DNA of 64,000 bases from Sepioteuthis lessoniana (GCA_963585895.1 CAUZXS010004341.1:7501-71500); one strand, 5' to 3'. Positions 21,216 to 31,290 are shown, numbered from the stretch's first letter. Notes: a model not told the origin generated them from the letters alone. A program made the numbers and translations.

Positions 21216-21276
21216 ATATATATATATATATATTTATATATCAAGGCTCTCTCTCTCTCTCTCTCTCCATGCATGA

Positions 21277-21312
<36 letters not shown>

Positions 21313-21345
21313 TTGAGGCCTATTGAAAGAGCAGATTTTTTTACT

Positions 21346-21395
<50 letters not shown>
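20866..21395. repeat. Tandemly duplicated microsatellite block
   Basis: A unit containing AACTTAATTTTTGGTTTCAT, then GGTGTTGCACTTAAAA, TC/TA runs, CATGCATGAA and CATTGAGGCCTATTGAAAG occurs at about 20,912 and again at about 21,139 (spacing 227 bp). The (TA)n and (TC)n runs inside the copies differ in length. Confidence 0.85.
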
Positions 21396-21399
<4 letters not shown>

Positions 21400-21465
21400 T
21401 GTGTATTTGCAGGTATATATACATATATATATTTATATCATAGAGCCGTATCGACTTTACAGATT

Positions 21466-21500
<35 letters not shown>
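21396..21500. repeat. Further (TA)n and (TC)n runs
   Basis: TA-rich at 21,414-21,436 and TC at 21,469-21,499. Confidence 0.9.
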
Positions 21501-21501
<1 letters not shown>

Positions 21502-21784
21502 CATCGCACCAGATAAGTCTCTTAGACAGCACCGAGGATCCGCAGAAAACTGACGAATACAAGTTTTTGCTGATCTATCAACACTGGTGCATCCATAAGT
21601 TAACATTTTATAAGGCGTCCTTATTTCTCCTAGCAATTCCCAGTATATCTGGCTCCATTTGTTTAGGTGGTTTGTGAGATGGGAGGTAGAAGGTTGAATA
21701 ATTGCTATTTCCAAGGGTTTGTTCAAAGCGACACGTAGTGTATATATAAGATAGCATAGACACAGAATCAACGGCACTTGGTGA

Positions 21785-21873
21785 CAGTCAGTTTCTCCCT
21801 TATGCGATAGGATTTGAACTTGGTTCTCCGATTCCATTTCCTACGATGATAACCGCTAGACTTCGCCCGGAAT
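21785..21873 (-). mobile_element. tRNA-like SINE head
   Basis: Complement gives GTCTAGCGGTTATCATCG and GAGAACCAAGTTCAAATCC, A- and B-box-like. It resembles the SINE-C head without a recognisable body. Confidence 0.5.
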
Positions 21874-22034
21874 GAGAAATGTAGTTTCCCCGTACAGAAT
21901 AGATATTATTATATAAAACACATGCAATTAATAATTAGTATATTCGATGGATTGAGCAAACCCAGTAAAAGAGCACAAAAATGAAACAAGCAAGAAATAG
22001 AGTAAAAAAAGTTACTTATGCGTAATACTAACCA

Positions 22035-22575
22035 CTCTACAGCCCAGTCAGCTTGGTGAGGCTGAAGAATACACCAGCTACATCTCTGCAGAGGAGTAAA
22101 ACCTTCGCAACGAGTATCCTGTATATGACATTAAATCATCTGATAGCGAGCCTCTAACTTTGGGGGTTTGGGGAATGCGGAGTACCCCTTCATTGCCATT
22201 GCACTCCGGTCAATTGTGACCCAGAGTGGCAACACCAGATGAGATTCTATCGATGGGTCAAAAAGAACTAACAGTGTGCGGACAAATGACTGATGTTAAT
22301 TGTTACTGTTATATAGCAATACTTGAAACCATTTAACTGTGTGCAAAAAGAGCTCAGGCTCGTTTAAGAATGTTATCTATAAAATGTGTTTAAAAATCAT
22401 ATATATATATTTAATATATATGTATAAAGAGGATTTGGCATTAAATAACCAACAATGGTTGATATGCCATAATACCCAACCAAATTAAATCCTATATATT
22501 TCAAAAATATGTATAAAGAGATTTGGCATTAAATAATCTATGATGGTTGATATGCAATAAAACCCAACCTAACCA
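22035..22575 (+). repeat. R1 repeat with duplicated tail
   Basis: Begins AGCCCAGTCAGCTTGGTGAG, then CTGCAGAGGAGTAAAAC, CATTAAATCATCTGATAGCG, GGGGAATGCGGAGTACCCC, AACTGTGTGCAAAAAGAGCT, and the tail GGCATTAAATAACCAACAAT. The tail unit is present twice (near 22,435 and 22,518). Confidence 0.8.
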
Positions 22576-22581
22576 AAATCA

Positions 22582-22612
<31 letters not shown>

Positions 22613-22613
<1 letters not shown>

Positions 22614-22780
22614 CGAGGATCATTAAATAAGTTTCCAGATGATAGTAACAGAAGATGATGCTAACAGTCTTCTGGGATATGAAAAAACTACCACATTTGA
22701 TTTCTTTGAAATAGGTGCAACTATAAACAGTTGCCATCTCTTTAGACAAATTCACTCTATTTATTGAACAATTTTCATAG
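22613..22780. mobile_element. Mariner terminal fragment
   Basis: TACGAGGATCATTAAATAAG, then TTTCCAG, matches the outer end of the two mariners below. The following 150 bp differ, so only an end or a related element is present. Confidence 0.5.
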
Positions 22781-22830
<50 letters not shown>

Positions 22831-22834
22831 AATT

Positions 22835-22929
22835 ATAACAGTGTTGGTTGTCACTAAATCACTTAGTGGGTTTGTGTCGAACCAAGTGCTATATAATATG
22901 GACAGTGCTGAATATCTAGGATAGAGCTA
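22835..22929 (+). repeat. Second copy of the 10,488-10,600 repeat
   Basis: AACAGTGTTGGTTGTCACTA through GATAGAGCTA. The sequence then breaks exactly at TA, where the mariner begins. Confidence 0.75.
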
Positions 22930-23000
22930 CGAGGATCTTTAAATAAGTTTCCAGACATTTTTCGTATAGGCACTTTTATTGATAGTACACGCATGAAACT

Positions 23001-23640
23001 TTAGTTCTCTTTGAAGTAATCTCCTCCGCCTGCAAAGCACTTATTGTACCGTTCCAACAACTTCTCGAAGGTCCCATGGAAGTCCTCTTGTGTGAGTGTG
23101 TCAATGACCTTCGTCACAGCCTCTTTCATCACCTCAATTGTTTCATAACGACAGCCTCTGAGCTTAGGGAATAACCAAAAGTCACAGCGAGCAATGTCTG
23201 GACTATAGGGAGGCTGATGAACTGTCTTGATGCCCATCTAGGTCAAATAATCTGTGACAAGGATGGAGTTGTGGACTGGTTCATTGTCCTGGTGGAAATG
23301 CCACTGATCCGATTTGAAGAGTGCTGGCCTCTTCCGGCGGAATCTCTTCCTAAACTCCCTTAAAACCTCAACATAATAACCCTAACCCTAAGCCTAACCC
23401 TTGGGCCAATCAACTCTGGTCTTCCTTACACACCTGTCATCATCCCTCACAGACTCCCTGCCTTCCTTGAATTTCTTATGCTACTCAAAAACTGATGCTC
23501 GATTCATGCAAGATGCTCCAAAAGAAGTCTGAAGCATTCCATACGCTTCTGTGGCATTTTTCCAAGTTTAAAACAGAATTTTATTGCATATCGTTCTTCT
23601 AAAGTGTCCTCACGTCCAGATTGCATTTTTGAAATTCACC
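23001..23640 (-). pseudogene. Mariner transposase pseudogene
   Basis: The first part on the minus strand (near 23,640-23,400) encodes an N-terminal HTH-like segment (YAIKFCFKLGK) with stops. The second part (23,370-23,001) carries WHFHQDN (second catalytic Asp region) and, in an intact 78-codon frame (23,001-23,237), QPPYSPDIARCDFWLFPKL with the third catalytic Asp, ending GGDYFKEN. The stretch that should hold the first catalytic Asp is deleted, so no active enzyme is possible. In an intact element the protein cuts and pastes the transposon at TA sites in the nucleus. Confidence 0.85.
23376..23402 (-). repeat. Telomere-like (CCCTAA)n filler at the mariner deletion junction
   Basis: Plus-strand text AATAACCCTAACCCTAAGCC, then TAACCC, gives about four vertebrate/mollusc-type TTAGGG repeats on the minus strand, one with a G-to-C change. 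They sit exactly where transposase coding jumps from the N-terminal to the C-terminal half. Confidence 0.75.
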
Positions 23641-23831
23641 AGCAGTGACAATCAGGCTTTAGTAGGGTGCGTTCCAATTACTGCTGTAGCTGTTCCTTTG
23701 AACCTGAAAACATAAAAATTGGTCAGCATCATCTCATAAGATGTATAGCAATAGCATACTGGATTTTCAAGAGTCTACGACAATTTTAAATGCCTGCACA
23801 AAAAATTCTGGAAATTTATTGAAGGCACCAC

Positions 23832-23832
<1 letters not shown>

Positions 23833-23878
<46 letters not shown>
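23833..23878. repeat. (TA)n microsatellite
   Basis: About 22 TA units following the mariner. Confidence 0.95.
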
Positions 23879-23879
<1 letters not shown>

Positions 23880-23881
<2 letters not shown>

Positions 23882-24210
23882 AAGGATTTAGCATTAAATG
23901 ACCTCTAATGGTTGATATGCCATTATACCCATCCGAACTAAATCCTATATATTTTATATATATGTATGAAGAGGATTTGGCATTAAATAATCAAATATGG
24001 TTGATATGCCACAAACTCCAACCAAACCATATCATATATATTTGATATATATGTATAAAGTAGGATCTTACATTAAATGACGTACAAGGGTTGATATGCT
24101 CTAAAAGCCGATCAAACCAAATCTTATGCTTTTAATATATATGTACAAAGAAGAGTTAGCATTAAATAACCTACGATGACTGATATACCATAAAACCAAA
24201 CTCAATTGTA
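23880..24210 (+). repeat. Tandem array of SINE-B/R1 tails (about 90-bp units)
   Basis: Four units start GGATTTAGCATTAAATGACC (23,883), GGATTTGGCATTAAATAATC (23,974), GGATCTTACATTAAATGACG (24,063) and GAGTTAGCATTAAATAACC (24,153). Each has a TTGATATGCC-like motif and a TATATATGTA linker. Confidence 0.85.
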
Positions 24211-24265
24211 ACCCCTCCACTTTAGGTTAGATACGACCCAAGGTCAATTTTAAGTACAGAAAATG
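24211..24265 (-). mobile_element. SINE-C end fragment
   Basis: GGTTAGATACGACCCAAGGT followed by CAATTTTAAG is the complement of the SINE-C 3' part. Confidence 0.5.
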
Positions 24266-25070
24266 TATATATAGAAATATCCGTATCGTACTTATTTGTA
24301 TGTGAATGAGAATTACATTTTTGAGAAATGATCCTAAGCCATTGGTTGTATGTAATGAAAAATGTCTGCTTGTTAGCAAGTAATCTTGGAAGACTGTATT
24401 CTGTGTATTATTTTGTGGTGTCGAGATCAATTCGATGCAAGGTTTGTTAAAGATGAAAATAAGAGTCAGGTCTTGTCATAATACATCCTAAAAGTAAAAT
24501 AAAATATGATTTTGATGCCTTCCTCTTGTATGCTTTTTTAAAAAGAGGCCCTTGAGAATGACTTTTGATCTAAAGGGAACTGGAAGTAGCCCCAACGACT
24601 CGGATTAAGGAAGTAAAGTGGCTGTGATACCACAATAATTTTTTGTTAGGCCCAAAAGTCCTTTATTGAAAGTATGTCTAGAATTCTGATTATTTTTTTC
24701 TACAACTCCTGTAAAGAATAATGTTATTAGAACATGTAGAAAATATAAACTTGGGTTGTTGATTTTTATTTATTTGTAAATAAGCTAATTATAGATAAGA
24801 CACAAAACATTTCTAATTGCAGAACATTCTGCTTTCATAAAACATTTCTTAAACAAACTAAATGACATTATCTAAATTATTAGTATAACTTTTATAAGCC
24901 ATGTCGAGAAAAATATCATGAAATAACATAATGTTGGAAAAAATATAAAGGAACGATCTTTTATTTGCATTGCTTAAACAAATAACATCAAAAGTCAAGA
25001 TATGTCAATCGATCTTAACTTAAAAGACTGTTCTTGAAGATCTCAACAAGCGATTGGATGTACCTAATTG
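24266..25070. other. AT-rich stretch without a gene
   Basis: Possibly single-copy sequence. No microsatellites, no recognised element, no coding frame above 67 codons. It could be intronic. Confidence 0.45.
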
Positions 25071-25075
25071 CAAAC

Positions 25076-25424
25076 ATTGCTGGGGCTGTAGAATACACTG
25101 ACTTTTTCTCTGCAGAGGGATAAACCCCTCCTCCAATGAGTGTCCTGGATAAGACATTAAACAATCAGATGTAGAGGCTCCAGCTTTGGAGATTTGGGGA
25201 ATGTGGAGTATGGAGTACCCTATTGGTGACAGGTTAACTCTGACCCGGAGTGGTATCGCTTAATAGGGTCTTATCTATGGGTCAAACAGAATAAACTAAG
25301 AGTAAAATAAATAATTGACGTTAAATTGTGACTGTTATATAGCAGTACTTGAAGCCATTTAACTGTGTGCAATAAAAGAACTCAGGCTCGTTTAAGAATG
25401 TTATCAAAAAATGTGTTTACAAAT

Positions 25425-25491
<67 letters not shown>

Positions 25492-25735
25492 GATTTAACA
25501 TTAAATAACCTATAAGGGTTAATGTGTCATAAAATTAAACCAAACCAACTCCTATATATCTAATATATATGTATAAAGAGGATTTGGCAGCAAATAACCG
25601 ATAAGGGTTAATGTGTCATAAAATCAAACCAAACCAAATCCTATATATTTAATATATACGTATAAAGATGATTTGGCATTAAATAACCTACAATGGTTGA
25701 TATGCCATAAAACCAAACCAAACATACCTAATTGC
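25076..25735 (+). repeat. R1 repeat with triplicated tail and (CA)n-(TA)n insert
   Basis: R1 modules run from CTGGGGCTGTAGAATACAC (25,081) through AACTGTGTGCAATAAAAG. A (CA)n-(TA)n microsatellite (25,428-25,488) follows. Then come three tail units near 25,490, 25,580 and 25,668, about 89 bp apart, the last ending AAACCAAACCAAAC. Confidence 0.8.
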
Positions 25736-26185
25736 AAGGAAACATGGCTCCAATAAAAAACTGTGAATTGAAACAATGGAAAGAATCATAAAACTCATTC
25801 TTGAAGAATCATAAAACTCATTCAGTGTAATGTGGTGGAAGACGTTGGTTGTTTTCTGTCAGCTGCATCTAGACTTTGGTGCAAACATAAAAGAAATGGG
25901 GGGGGGGGTAAAAAAGGAAAAAATACCGGCAGACCATGAAAAACATCAAACCGTCTAGATGGAAAGCTGAAAGTAATATACCTAGAAAATAAAAATAAAA
26001 AATGTACAACAAAACAAATGAAAAATAAATGGGTCGAAGCAGAAACCAATGTTTGAAACAAAACTGTTAGAAATCAGCTGAATGGAATTGGATTTACATA
26101 GAGAAATTCCAAATGAAAATTTGTACTAATATGCAAACGGAAGAAAATGAGGTAAAAAGAAACAGTTATGGTGTGTGGACTAGTG
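25736..26185. other. AT-rich stretch without a gene
   Basis: Contains a G-run near 25,899-25,908. No recognised gene. Confidence 0.4.
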
Positions 26186-26189
26186 GATG

Positions 26190-26285
26190 AAAGTGATATT
26201 CGGTGATGACTCAAGAATCTGCACTGACCAAGGCGATAATGCTAGGATTTTTCAATGGTGCCGTTCAGATGAAAAATCAAAATAA
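26190..26285 (+). pseudogene. Tc1-type transposase fragment
   Basis: About 30 codons read VIFGDDSRICTDQGDNARIF then QWCRS. This resembles the block around the first catalytic Asp of Tc1/Paris-type transposases (usually VIFSDESR...). No terminal repeats or other coding blocks were found nearby, so this is an isolated relic. Confidence 0.55.
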
Positions 26286-26289
26286 AACA

Positions 26290-26860
26290 AATTTCCCAAG
26301 TGATTCAGCATATATGCTTTCATGCCAGTGAAAAAAAATTGAACAGATGGTAATCAATAAACATGTGCACATTGAAATTCAGGATAATTCCAAACTCGAT
26401 CGATAGAAATTTTCCTTTTTTTTGGTGATAAGGAAATCATTTTTTAGGAAGATGATATTGTCACAGAGAAAAGGTTATTCAAGCTTTTTTCATGAAAGGC
26501 AAATAAAATCAATTTATGCTCTATATTTAAGATTCTAAATTAAATAAACTGACCTTGAATTTATTCAATGTATTTTGCATTGCAGCACTAAACGCAAGCA
26601 TAACACCAAACAATGTTTTTGTGTGAACTTAAAAGTTAATAAACATTATCAAGGGGTTAACATTCATAGACTCTCTGATGGTCATTGCTCATATTATAAA
26701 TGGGTAGAGAACACTACTTGATTTTCCAGTGACTGTAAAAATATAATAGGCAAAAGATAAGGGAAAAAATATCCCAATTTTGGTTTCTGAATCGAAAATT
26801 TCTGGTGGTATGGTTTTTTTTATGTAGTTAGATAAAAAGACAAAGTTTGGTTTTGCTTTG
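26290..26860. other. AT-rich stretch without a gene
   Basis: Nothing recognisable. Confidence 0.4.
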
Positions 26861-26864
26861 TTTT

Positions 26865-26935
26865 ATGGCATATCAAACTTTATGAGTTATTTAATGCCAA
26901 ATCCGGTTCACACACACACACACATACACACACAG
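26865..26935 (-). repeat. SINE-B/R1 tail fragment and (CA)n
   Basis: TTTTATGGCATATCAAAC, then GAGTTATTTAATGCCAAATC, is the complement of the shared tail. A CA run follows. Confidence 0.7.
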
Positions 26936-27003
26936 CCCTAAAGCGTATATAGGTAAACAAAACAAAAAAGTGATACATATATATATGTATCTCCTTTCAC
27001 TTA

Positions 27004-27134
27004 CGTTTACCTCCTCTTAGCTGAGCAGTAGAATGTCTGGCTGGCTTTTACGATTCCAGCTTCGGGCATCACGAGTGTCTACCCACACCGAAGAGTTATG
27101 ATACAACAACACAGTCTGCCTGTGGATGACAAGC
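27004..27134 (+). mobile_element. SINE-D copy
   Basis: Head CTTAGCTGAGCAGTAGAATG (A-box-like), middle GATTCCAGCTTCGGGCATC, end GTTATGATACAACAACACAG then TCTGCCTGTGGATG. It shares the end with the copy at 28.43 kb. Confidence 0.65.
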
Positions 27135-27137
27135 AGC

Positions 27138-28132
27138 AATAATGATCCTCTACAAAAATACAATAGTGAAAGTACGTTCACCAGATGGAGACACGGAATA
27201 CTTCGACATTGTTGCAGGAGTACTACAAGGAGACACGCTAGCCCCATACCTCTTTTATCATCTGTCTAGACTACGTGCTTAGAACTTCGATCGACAAAAT
27301 CAGAGAAAATGGCTTCGAGCTGACTAAGAAAAGAAGCAAAAGGTACCCCGCAAAAACAATCACAAACGCCGACTACGCTGATGACTTGGCGTTACTGGCG
27401 AATACGCCTAATCAAGCAGAGACACTACTGCATAGTTTGGAACGAGCTGCAGCAGGCATTGGCCTCCATGTCAATGCGCACAAAACTGAATATATGTGTT
27501 ACAACCAAACGGGCAACATTACCACTCTAGACGGAGCCTCTCTGAGGCTAGACAAATTCACCTACCTAGGAAGTAGCGTCTCATCAACAGAAAACGACAT
27601 CGACACACGACTGACGAAAGCATGGACGGCTATAGATAGGCTCTCAATAATATGGAAATCAGACCTGACCGATGAAATGAAGCGCAGTTTCTTCCAGGCA
27701 GCGGTTGTATCGATACTGCTATATGGATGCACTACATGGACGCTAACCAAACGGCTGGAGAAGAAACTTGACGGCAACTACACAAGAATGTTGAGAGCTA
27801 TATTGAACAAGTCCTGGAGACAACACCCCACGAGACGCCAACTGTACGGCCACTTGCCTCCCATCACGAAAACTATACAGGTCAGACGAGCCAGACACGC
27901 CGGGCACTGCTGGAGAAGCAAGGACGAGCTCGTAAGTGACGTACTCCTATGGACCCCCTCATATGGCCAAGCAAAAGCAGGACGACCAGCCCGAACTTAC
28001 ATACAGCATCTATGTGAGGACACAGGATGTAACCCAGAAGACCTGCCGGAGGCGATGAACGATAGGGAAAAGTGGCGAGAGATGGTCAAGGATATCCGTG
28101 CTGGCGGCACGACATGATGATGATGATGATAT
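27138..28132 (+). pseudogene. RTE-type LINE reverse transcriptase, 5'-truncated
   Basis: This is the best-preserved coding sequence of the window. A first piece (27,142-27,270) reads VRSPDGDTEYFDIVAGVLQG, and one extra T near 27,255 shifts it into a 280-codon open frame (27,275-28,117). That frame holds YADD (residues 34-37, the catalytic Asp pair), the NAHKTEYM and FTYLGSSVS motifs, the RT thumb region, and a C-terminal domain with RRARHAGHCWR and GRPARTYIQHLCEDTG. It ends DIRAGGTT, followed by (GAT)n, the typical short tail of RTE elements. Intact RTE proteins also carry an N-terminal endonuclease, missing here. Copies at 13.9, 32.8 and 54.8 kb belong to the same family. In intact form the protein would make cDNA by target-primed reverse transcription. 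Confidence 0.9.
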
Positions 28133-28300
28133 ATATATATATGAAGACAATAAAAAAACAAAGTTATCCAAAGTGTTGCAAGAACAACGATGCATGTTTT
28201 TATTAAAGTCCTGATAAAGGTTTACTAAAACTGAAACGTTTTAACTTTGACTTTCTTCATACTGTTGGATTCATTTCCATTATTTACTCATGGCGAAGGA
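28133..28300 (+). mobile_element. Possible Penelope-like 3' segment with hammerhead-like motif
   Basis: After a TA run comes CTGATAAAGGTTTACTAAAA, then CTGAAACGTTTTAAC (28,211-28,245): a CUGAUAA core, a GGUUU/AAAC stem and GAAAC. The order matches a hammerhead core with one core change. No protein remnant is visible. Confidence 0.35.
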
Positions 28301-28427
28301 ATTAACGGCTACCAACAACCTAATGCAAAGCTCTTCTAACGAATTGAGCACTCTGGTATCCGATAGCGCAAAAAGGTAAACAAACGAAAGCTAATACATA
28401 TGCGTTATAAATCCTGAGCTGACGTAT

Positions 28428-28562
28428 GTCGTCAAAATGGCTGAGCGGTTAGATACCATGTCTAGCGTAAAGTTAGATGGTTTTCGATCCCAGTTTGAAG
28501 TTCCTACGTGTCTAGCCGCACTAAAGAGCTGTGATACAACGAAACAGTCTGTCTGGGGATGG
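28428..28562 (+). mobile_element. SINE-D copy
   Basis: Head GTCAAAATGGCTGAGCGG then TTAGATACC is close to a tRNA-Leu/Ser 5' end with A box. TTTTCGATCCCAGTTTG covers a weak B box. The end is GATACAACGAAACAGTCTG then TCTGGGGATGG, followed by (TA)n. Confidence 0.7.
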
Positions 28563-28594
<32 letters not shown>

Positions 28595-28597
28595 TAT
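28563..28597. repeat. (TA)n microsatellite
   Basis: TA run between SINE-D and SINE-C. Confidence 0.95.
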
Positions 28598-28872
28598 TTA
28601 CCAACCCCTCCTCTCGGGTAGGATATGACACAAGGTCAATTTTAAGCAGAGTTTAACAGGTTAGAATTCAGAGTTTTCATTCTCCTAGACTTGTTGACTC
28701 ACCAAAGCTGAAGAACCTAGTCTGCCCTACTATTTACCCATAGCTGGAGGGAGAATAATCGGATTCATACCTTTTCCAAGGGTATTAGTGCTATGTGAAA
28801 TGAAATCAGTCTCGTCCAGGATTTGAAATCGTATCGCCGTGTCCCTTTCCTACGACGATAACCATTACTCCA
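28598..28872 (-). mobile_element. SINE-C copy
   Basis: Near full length in complement, from CCAACCCCTCCTCTCGGGTA through GTCAATTTTAAGCAGAGTTT to the tRNA-like head (GGATTTGAAATCGTATCG, ACGATAACCATTAC). A (TA)n run follows the head. Confidence 0.8.
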
Positions 28873-28899
28873 TATATATATATATATATATATAATTTT

Positions 28900-29395
28900 T
28901 ATTCGAATAGTTTGTAGGTACTTTATCTTTAAATGAGTGAGAGTTCATTTGTTTGTACACAGTTAAATGGCTTCAAATAGTTATATAACTATATAAAATA
29001 CAATTTAGTATTAATCATTTGTTTGCACACAAATGCTTACAATTATTGCTGCCTCAGTGAAACTGACAGTCGGCTATGACTTTCTTGCATCTTTTATATA
29101 AAATACGGATAGATACTCGTTTGCCACAAGAGCAATTTGTAGAATACAATCGGGACAACCATATTGGTGCTAGGGCTTGACATGACAAGCCAATTGATCT
29201 GATCGGGCCTTTCCGACCACCGACCTGTCCAGTAAGGGCCAAAATCGAACGTTGCAGGTCACATGACCACTTCAGTTGCTGCTCATGGTGGATCGGCACT
29301 GATGGCTAACAGGTAGCCTCATTGAGGGAGTCTTACTTCTATGCAGAGATGTAGTATTATACAGCCCCAGCTGACTGGGCGAATAAAATGATAGT
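28900..29395 (-). repeat. R1 repeat interrupted by about 250 bp of unknown sequence
   Basis: R1 modules (TTTGTTTGTACACAGTTAAA near 28,950) are interrupted from about 29,055. R1 resumes at about 29,303 (GATGGCTAACAGG) and ends ACAGCCCCAGCTGACTGGGC. The interrupting piece is GC-richer, with no recognised domain. Confidence 0.6.
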
Positions 29396-29880
29396 TTCAG
29401 TATAGCTAACCAGATGAACACAAAGTAAGGATCCAGTTTAGTATTATACTTACGCTGTAATTTGAACCCCTTGTTAAAATATTTTTAAATTTTTCCTTAA
29501 TTTATCTGGTGGCCATTTATCAAGCTGCCCTTCAGTTTTCTGATGACAGAGAGATTATGTTTTTTTGGGTTTTTTTTCCTGAGCCCCATATATTTTTCCA
29601 CATTAAGAGATAGGCTTTCAATTCGGATAAAGAACTCAAAACAATCTAATTGCATAAAGATATATATAGAAAATACGAAATGGGTTGAAAACTTAATGGC
29701 TTGGTGGCCATACTTATCTGCTGAGTTCTATCTTTTAACTGGAGTGATTTGACGTCTGGATGGTCTTGCTGACAGCACTATAAATGATGTAAATCTAAAA
29801 AAGACACAAATGGGCACCAATCAGCGGTAGTGCGCTGATTGTCCCGCTTACCACCAAGGGCATATATTATTAATCCTATA
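29396..29880. other. Stretch without a recognised gene
   Basis: AT-rich; nothing identified. An 18-bp direct repeat (TTTTTTAATAAGATGG) lies at about 29,881-29,915. Confidence 0.4.
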
Positions 29881-29912
29881 TTTTTTAATAAGATGGACAT
29901 TTTTTAATAAGA

Positions 29913-29980
29913 TGGGATTGAACCCCGGTCTCCCGGACCATGGTCAAACACTCTATTCATTAGGCCAATGGTCTGGTGAA
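29913..29980 (-). mobile_element. SINE-A head fragment
   Basis: GGGATTGAACCCCGGTCTCC, then CATTAGGCCAATGGTC, is the complement of the tRNA-derived head only. It directly abuts the U2 sequence. Confidence 0.75.
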
Positions 29981-29983
29981 ATT

Positions 29984-30174
29984 TCTCGTTTGATTCCTGG
30001 AAGTACTTCAATACCAGGCCAACCCATGGCAAAGGTGGGGCAAGTCCCTAACTCTTCGCCTTGTTCCAAAAATCAGTCATATATCTTAATCCACCATATC
30101 GGGGACGTGTCAAATATTAAGCTAATCAAAACAGATACTGCACTTTGATCTTAGCCAAGAGGTCAGTTATTAAT
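29984..30174 (-). pseudogene. U2 snRNA pseudogene
   Basis: On the minus strand it reads CTTGGCTAAGATCAAAGTGC, AGTATCTGTTTTGATTAG, a GTCCCCGATATGG region, the Sm-like site and flank CTGATTTTTGGAACAAGG, and the 3' hairpin region CTGGTATTGAAGTACTTCC then AGGAA. This order and length (about 190 nt) fit a whole U2 snRNA, the splicing RNA that pairs with the branch point. The branch-recognition GTAGTA is GCAGTA here, and stem-loop substitutions are frequent, so it is most likely a retroposed or decayed copy. Confidence 0.85.
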
Positions 30175-30690
30175 AATGAGATCAGTTAATAATAATGAGA
30201 TTCTATTTATTTAAAAAAAAGCACAAAAACACTTGATGAAGAATATTGCTTTATATTTGTGAGATCCATGCCAGAAAGAATTAAGTTTTTCATCCAATCT
30301 CGAAGAAGAGCAACTAAATATTAATGCTAATTTTTGTTTTTTTGTTGTTGTTTTTTTTTTGTTGTTTTTTTGTAAGTGAATAAATTAATTTTTCATCAAT
30401 GTTGGATAATATAATATTTTCCTCTTCATGATTTTGAAAAAAATTATATCCTTTATACAAATAATTTAATCTAGTTTGTTTAAGGTTTATTTTATGAAGC
30501 CAGAATGTTTAGCAAACAGAATTAATAGAAATGATATTTGTTTATTTACTGCTAAAAACAAAACAAAACAAAACAAAGTAAAAACAAGATGAACATTTTC
30601 TATATATGCTAATTCCATAATTTCTGGCAGAAGTAGTAGAAAGTAATTATAACTGTCTTTTTTTCAGGTTGGCATTGTATATGCATATAT
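30175..30690. other. AT-rich stretch without a gene
   Basis: T-runs with G interruptions near 30,333-30,371 and an (AAAAC)n run near 30,554-30,577. Nothing else is recognised. Confidence 0.45.
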
Positions 30691-30714
30691 ATATAAAGAG
30701 AGAGAGAGAGATAG

Positions 30715-30768
<54 letters not shown>
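30691..30768. repeat. (GA)n/(GATA)n microsatellite
   Basis: GA, then GATA, then about 20 GA units. Confidence 0.95.
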
Positions 30769-30770
<2 letters not shown>

Positions 30771-31090
30771 GGAAGTAATAGAAATGAATGGGTTCTCCAC
30801 ATTTTCCCAGAAATCTAGAACTGAAACTTCATCAAATGCAGTTTCGTGTCATATTCTGGAAATCCATTTTTAGGAGAACCTTAACCCTCGCCGGGAGGGT
30901 GGGGGTATGTAATCAGTGTATTCTAAGCCTCTTCGACAGGGAGGATTTTTAATTTTGGATACAGAGTGTTATTCAGGTTACAAAAGCAAAGTTTAATATG
31001 AATAATGGTCATTTTTATTCTTACGCAAGGTAAACATTTCAGAAATGGCACACGCTCTTCAGGAGCAAAATTTGACAGATAATGTTATTG

Positions 31091-31290
31091 GGGGGGGGCA
31101 TAGTAGCTATCATGGTGAGTTCGAACTCCAGTCACACTATACGGTTCACTTTAGGACTAATACACTTAGGAAACGAATGAACTCCCTTATCCCACCAATT
31201 ATAGGTTAGATACTGCCACTATTGTTCTTCGACAAGGATAGTTTTGGCATTAAATAACCCAAAAAAGATTGATATGCCAGTAAAAAAGGA
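31091..31290 (+). mobile_element. SINE-B copy
   Basis: B-box-like GAGTTCGAACTCCAGTCAC, GTTCACTTTAGGACTAATAC, then the tail TTTTGGCATTAAATAACCC and GATTGATATGCCA. A G-run precedes the head. Confidence 0.75.

Larger units (their letters stand above)
22930..23832 (-). mobile_element. Internally deleted mariner transposon
   Basis: Termini CGAGGATCTTTAAATAAG and the complement of CGTGGTGCCTTCAATAAA form imperfect inverted repeats. TA flanks both ends (22928-22929 and 23833-23834). At 903 bp it is about 400 bp shorter than a full mariner of about 1.3 kb. The left TA matches an intact copy of the host repeat at 10.49 kb. The coding relic and the junction are described in the next two entries. Confidence 0.9.

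Noticed and set aside
23376..23402. True telomere or chromosome-end position
   Set aside because: Only about four imperfect units, inside a transposon.
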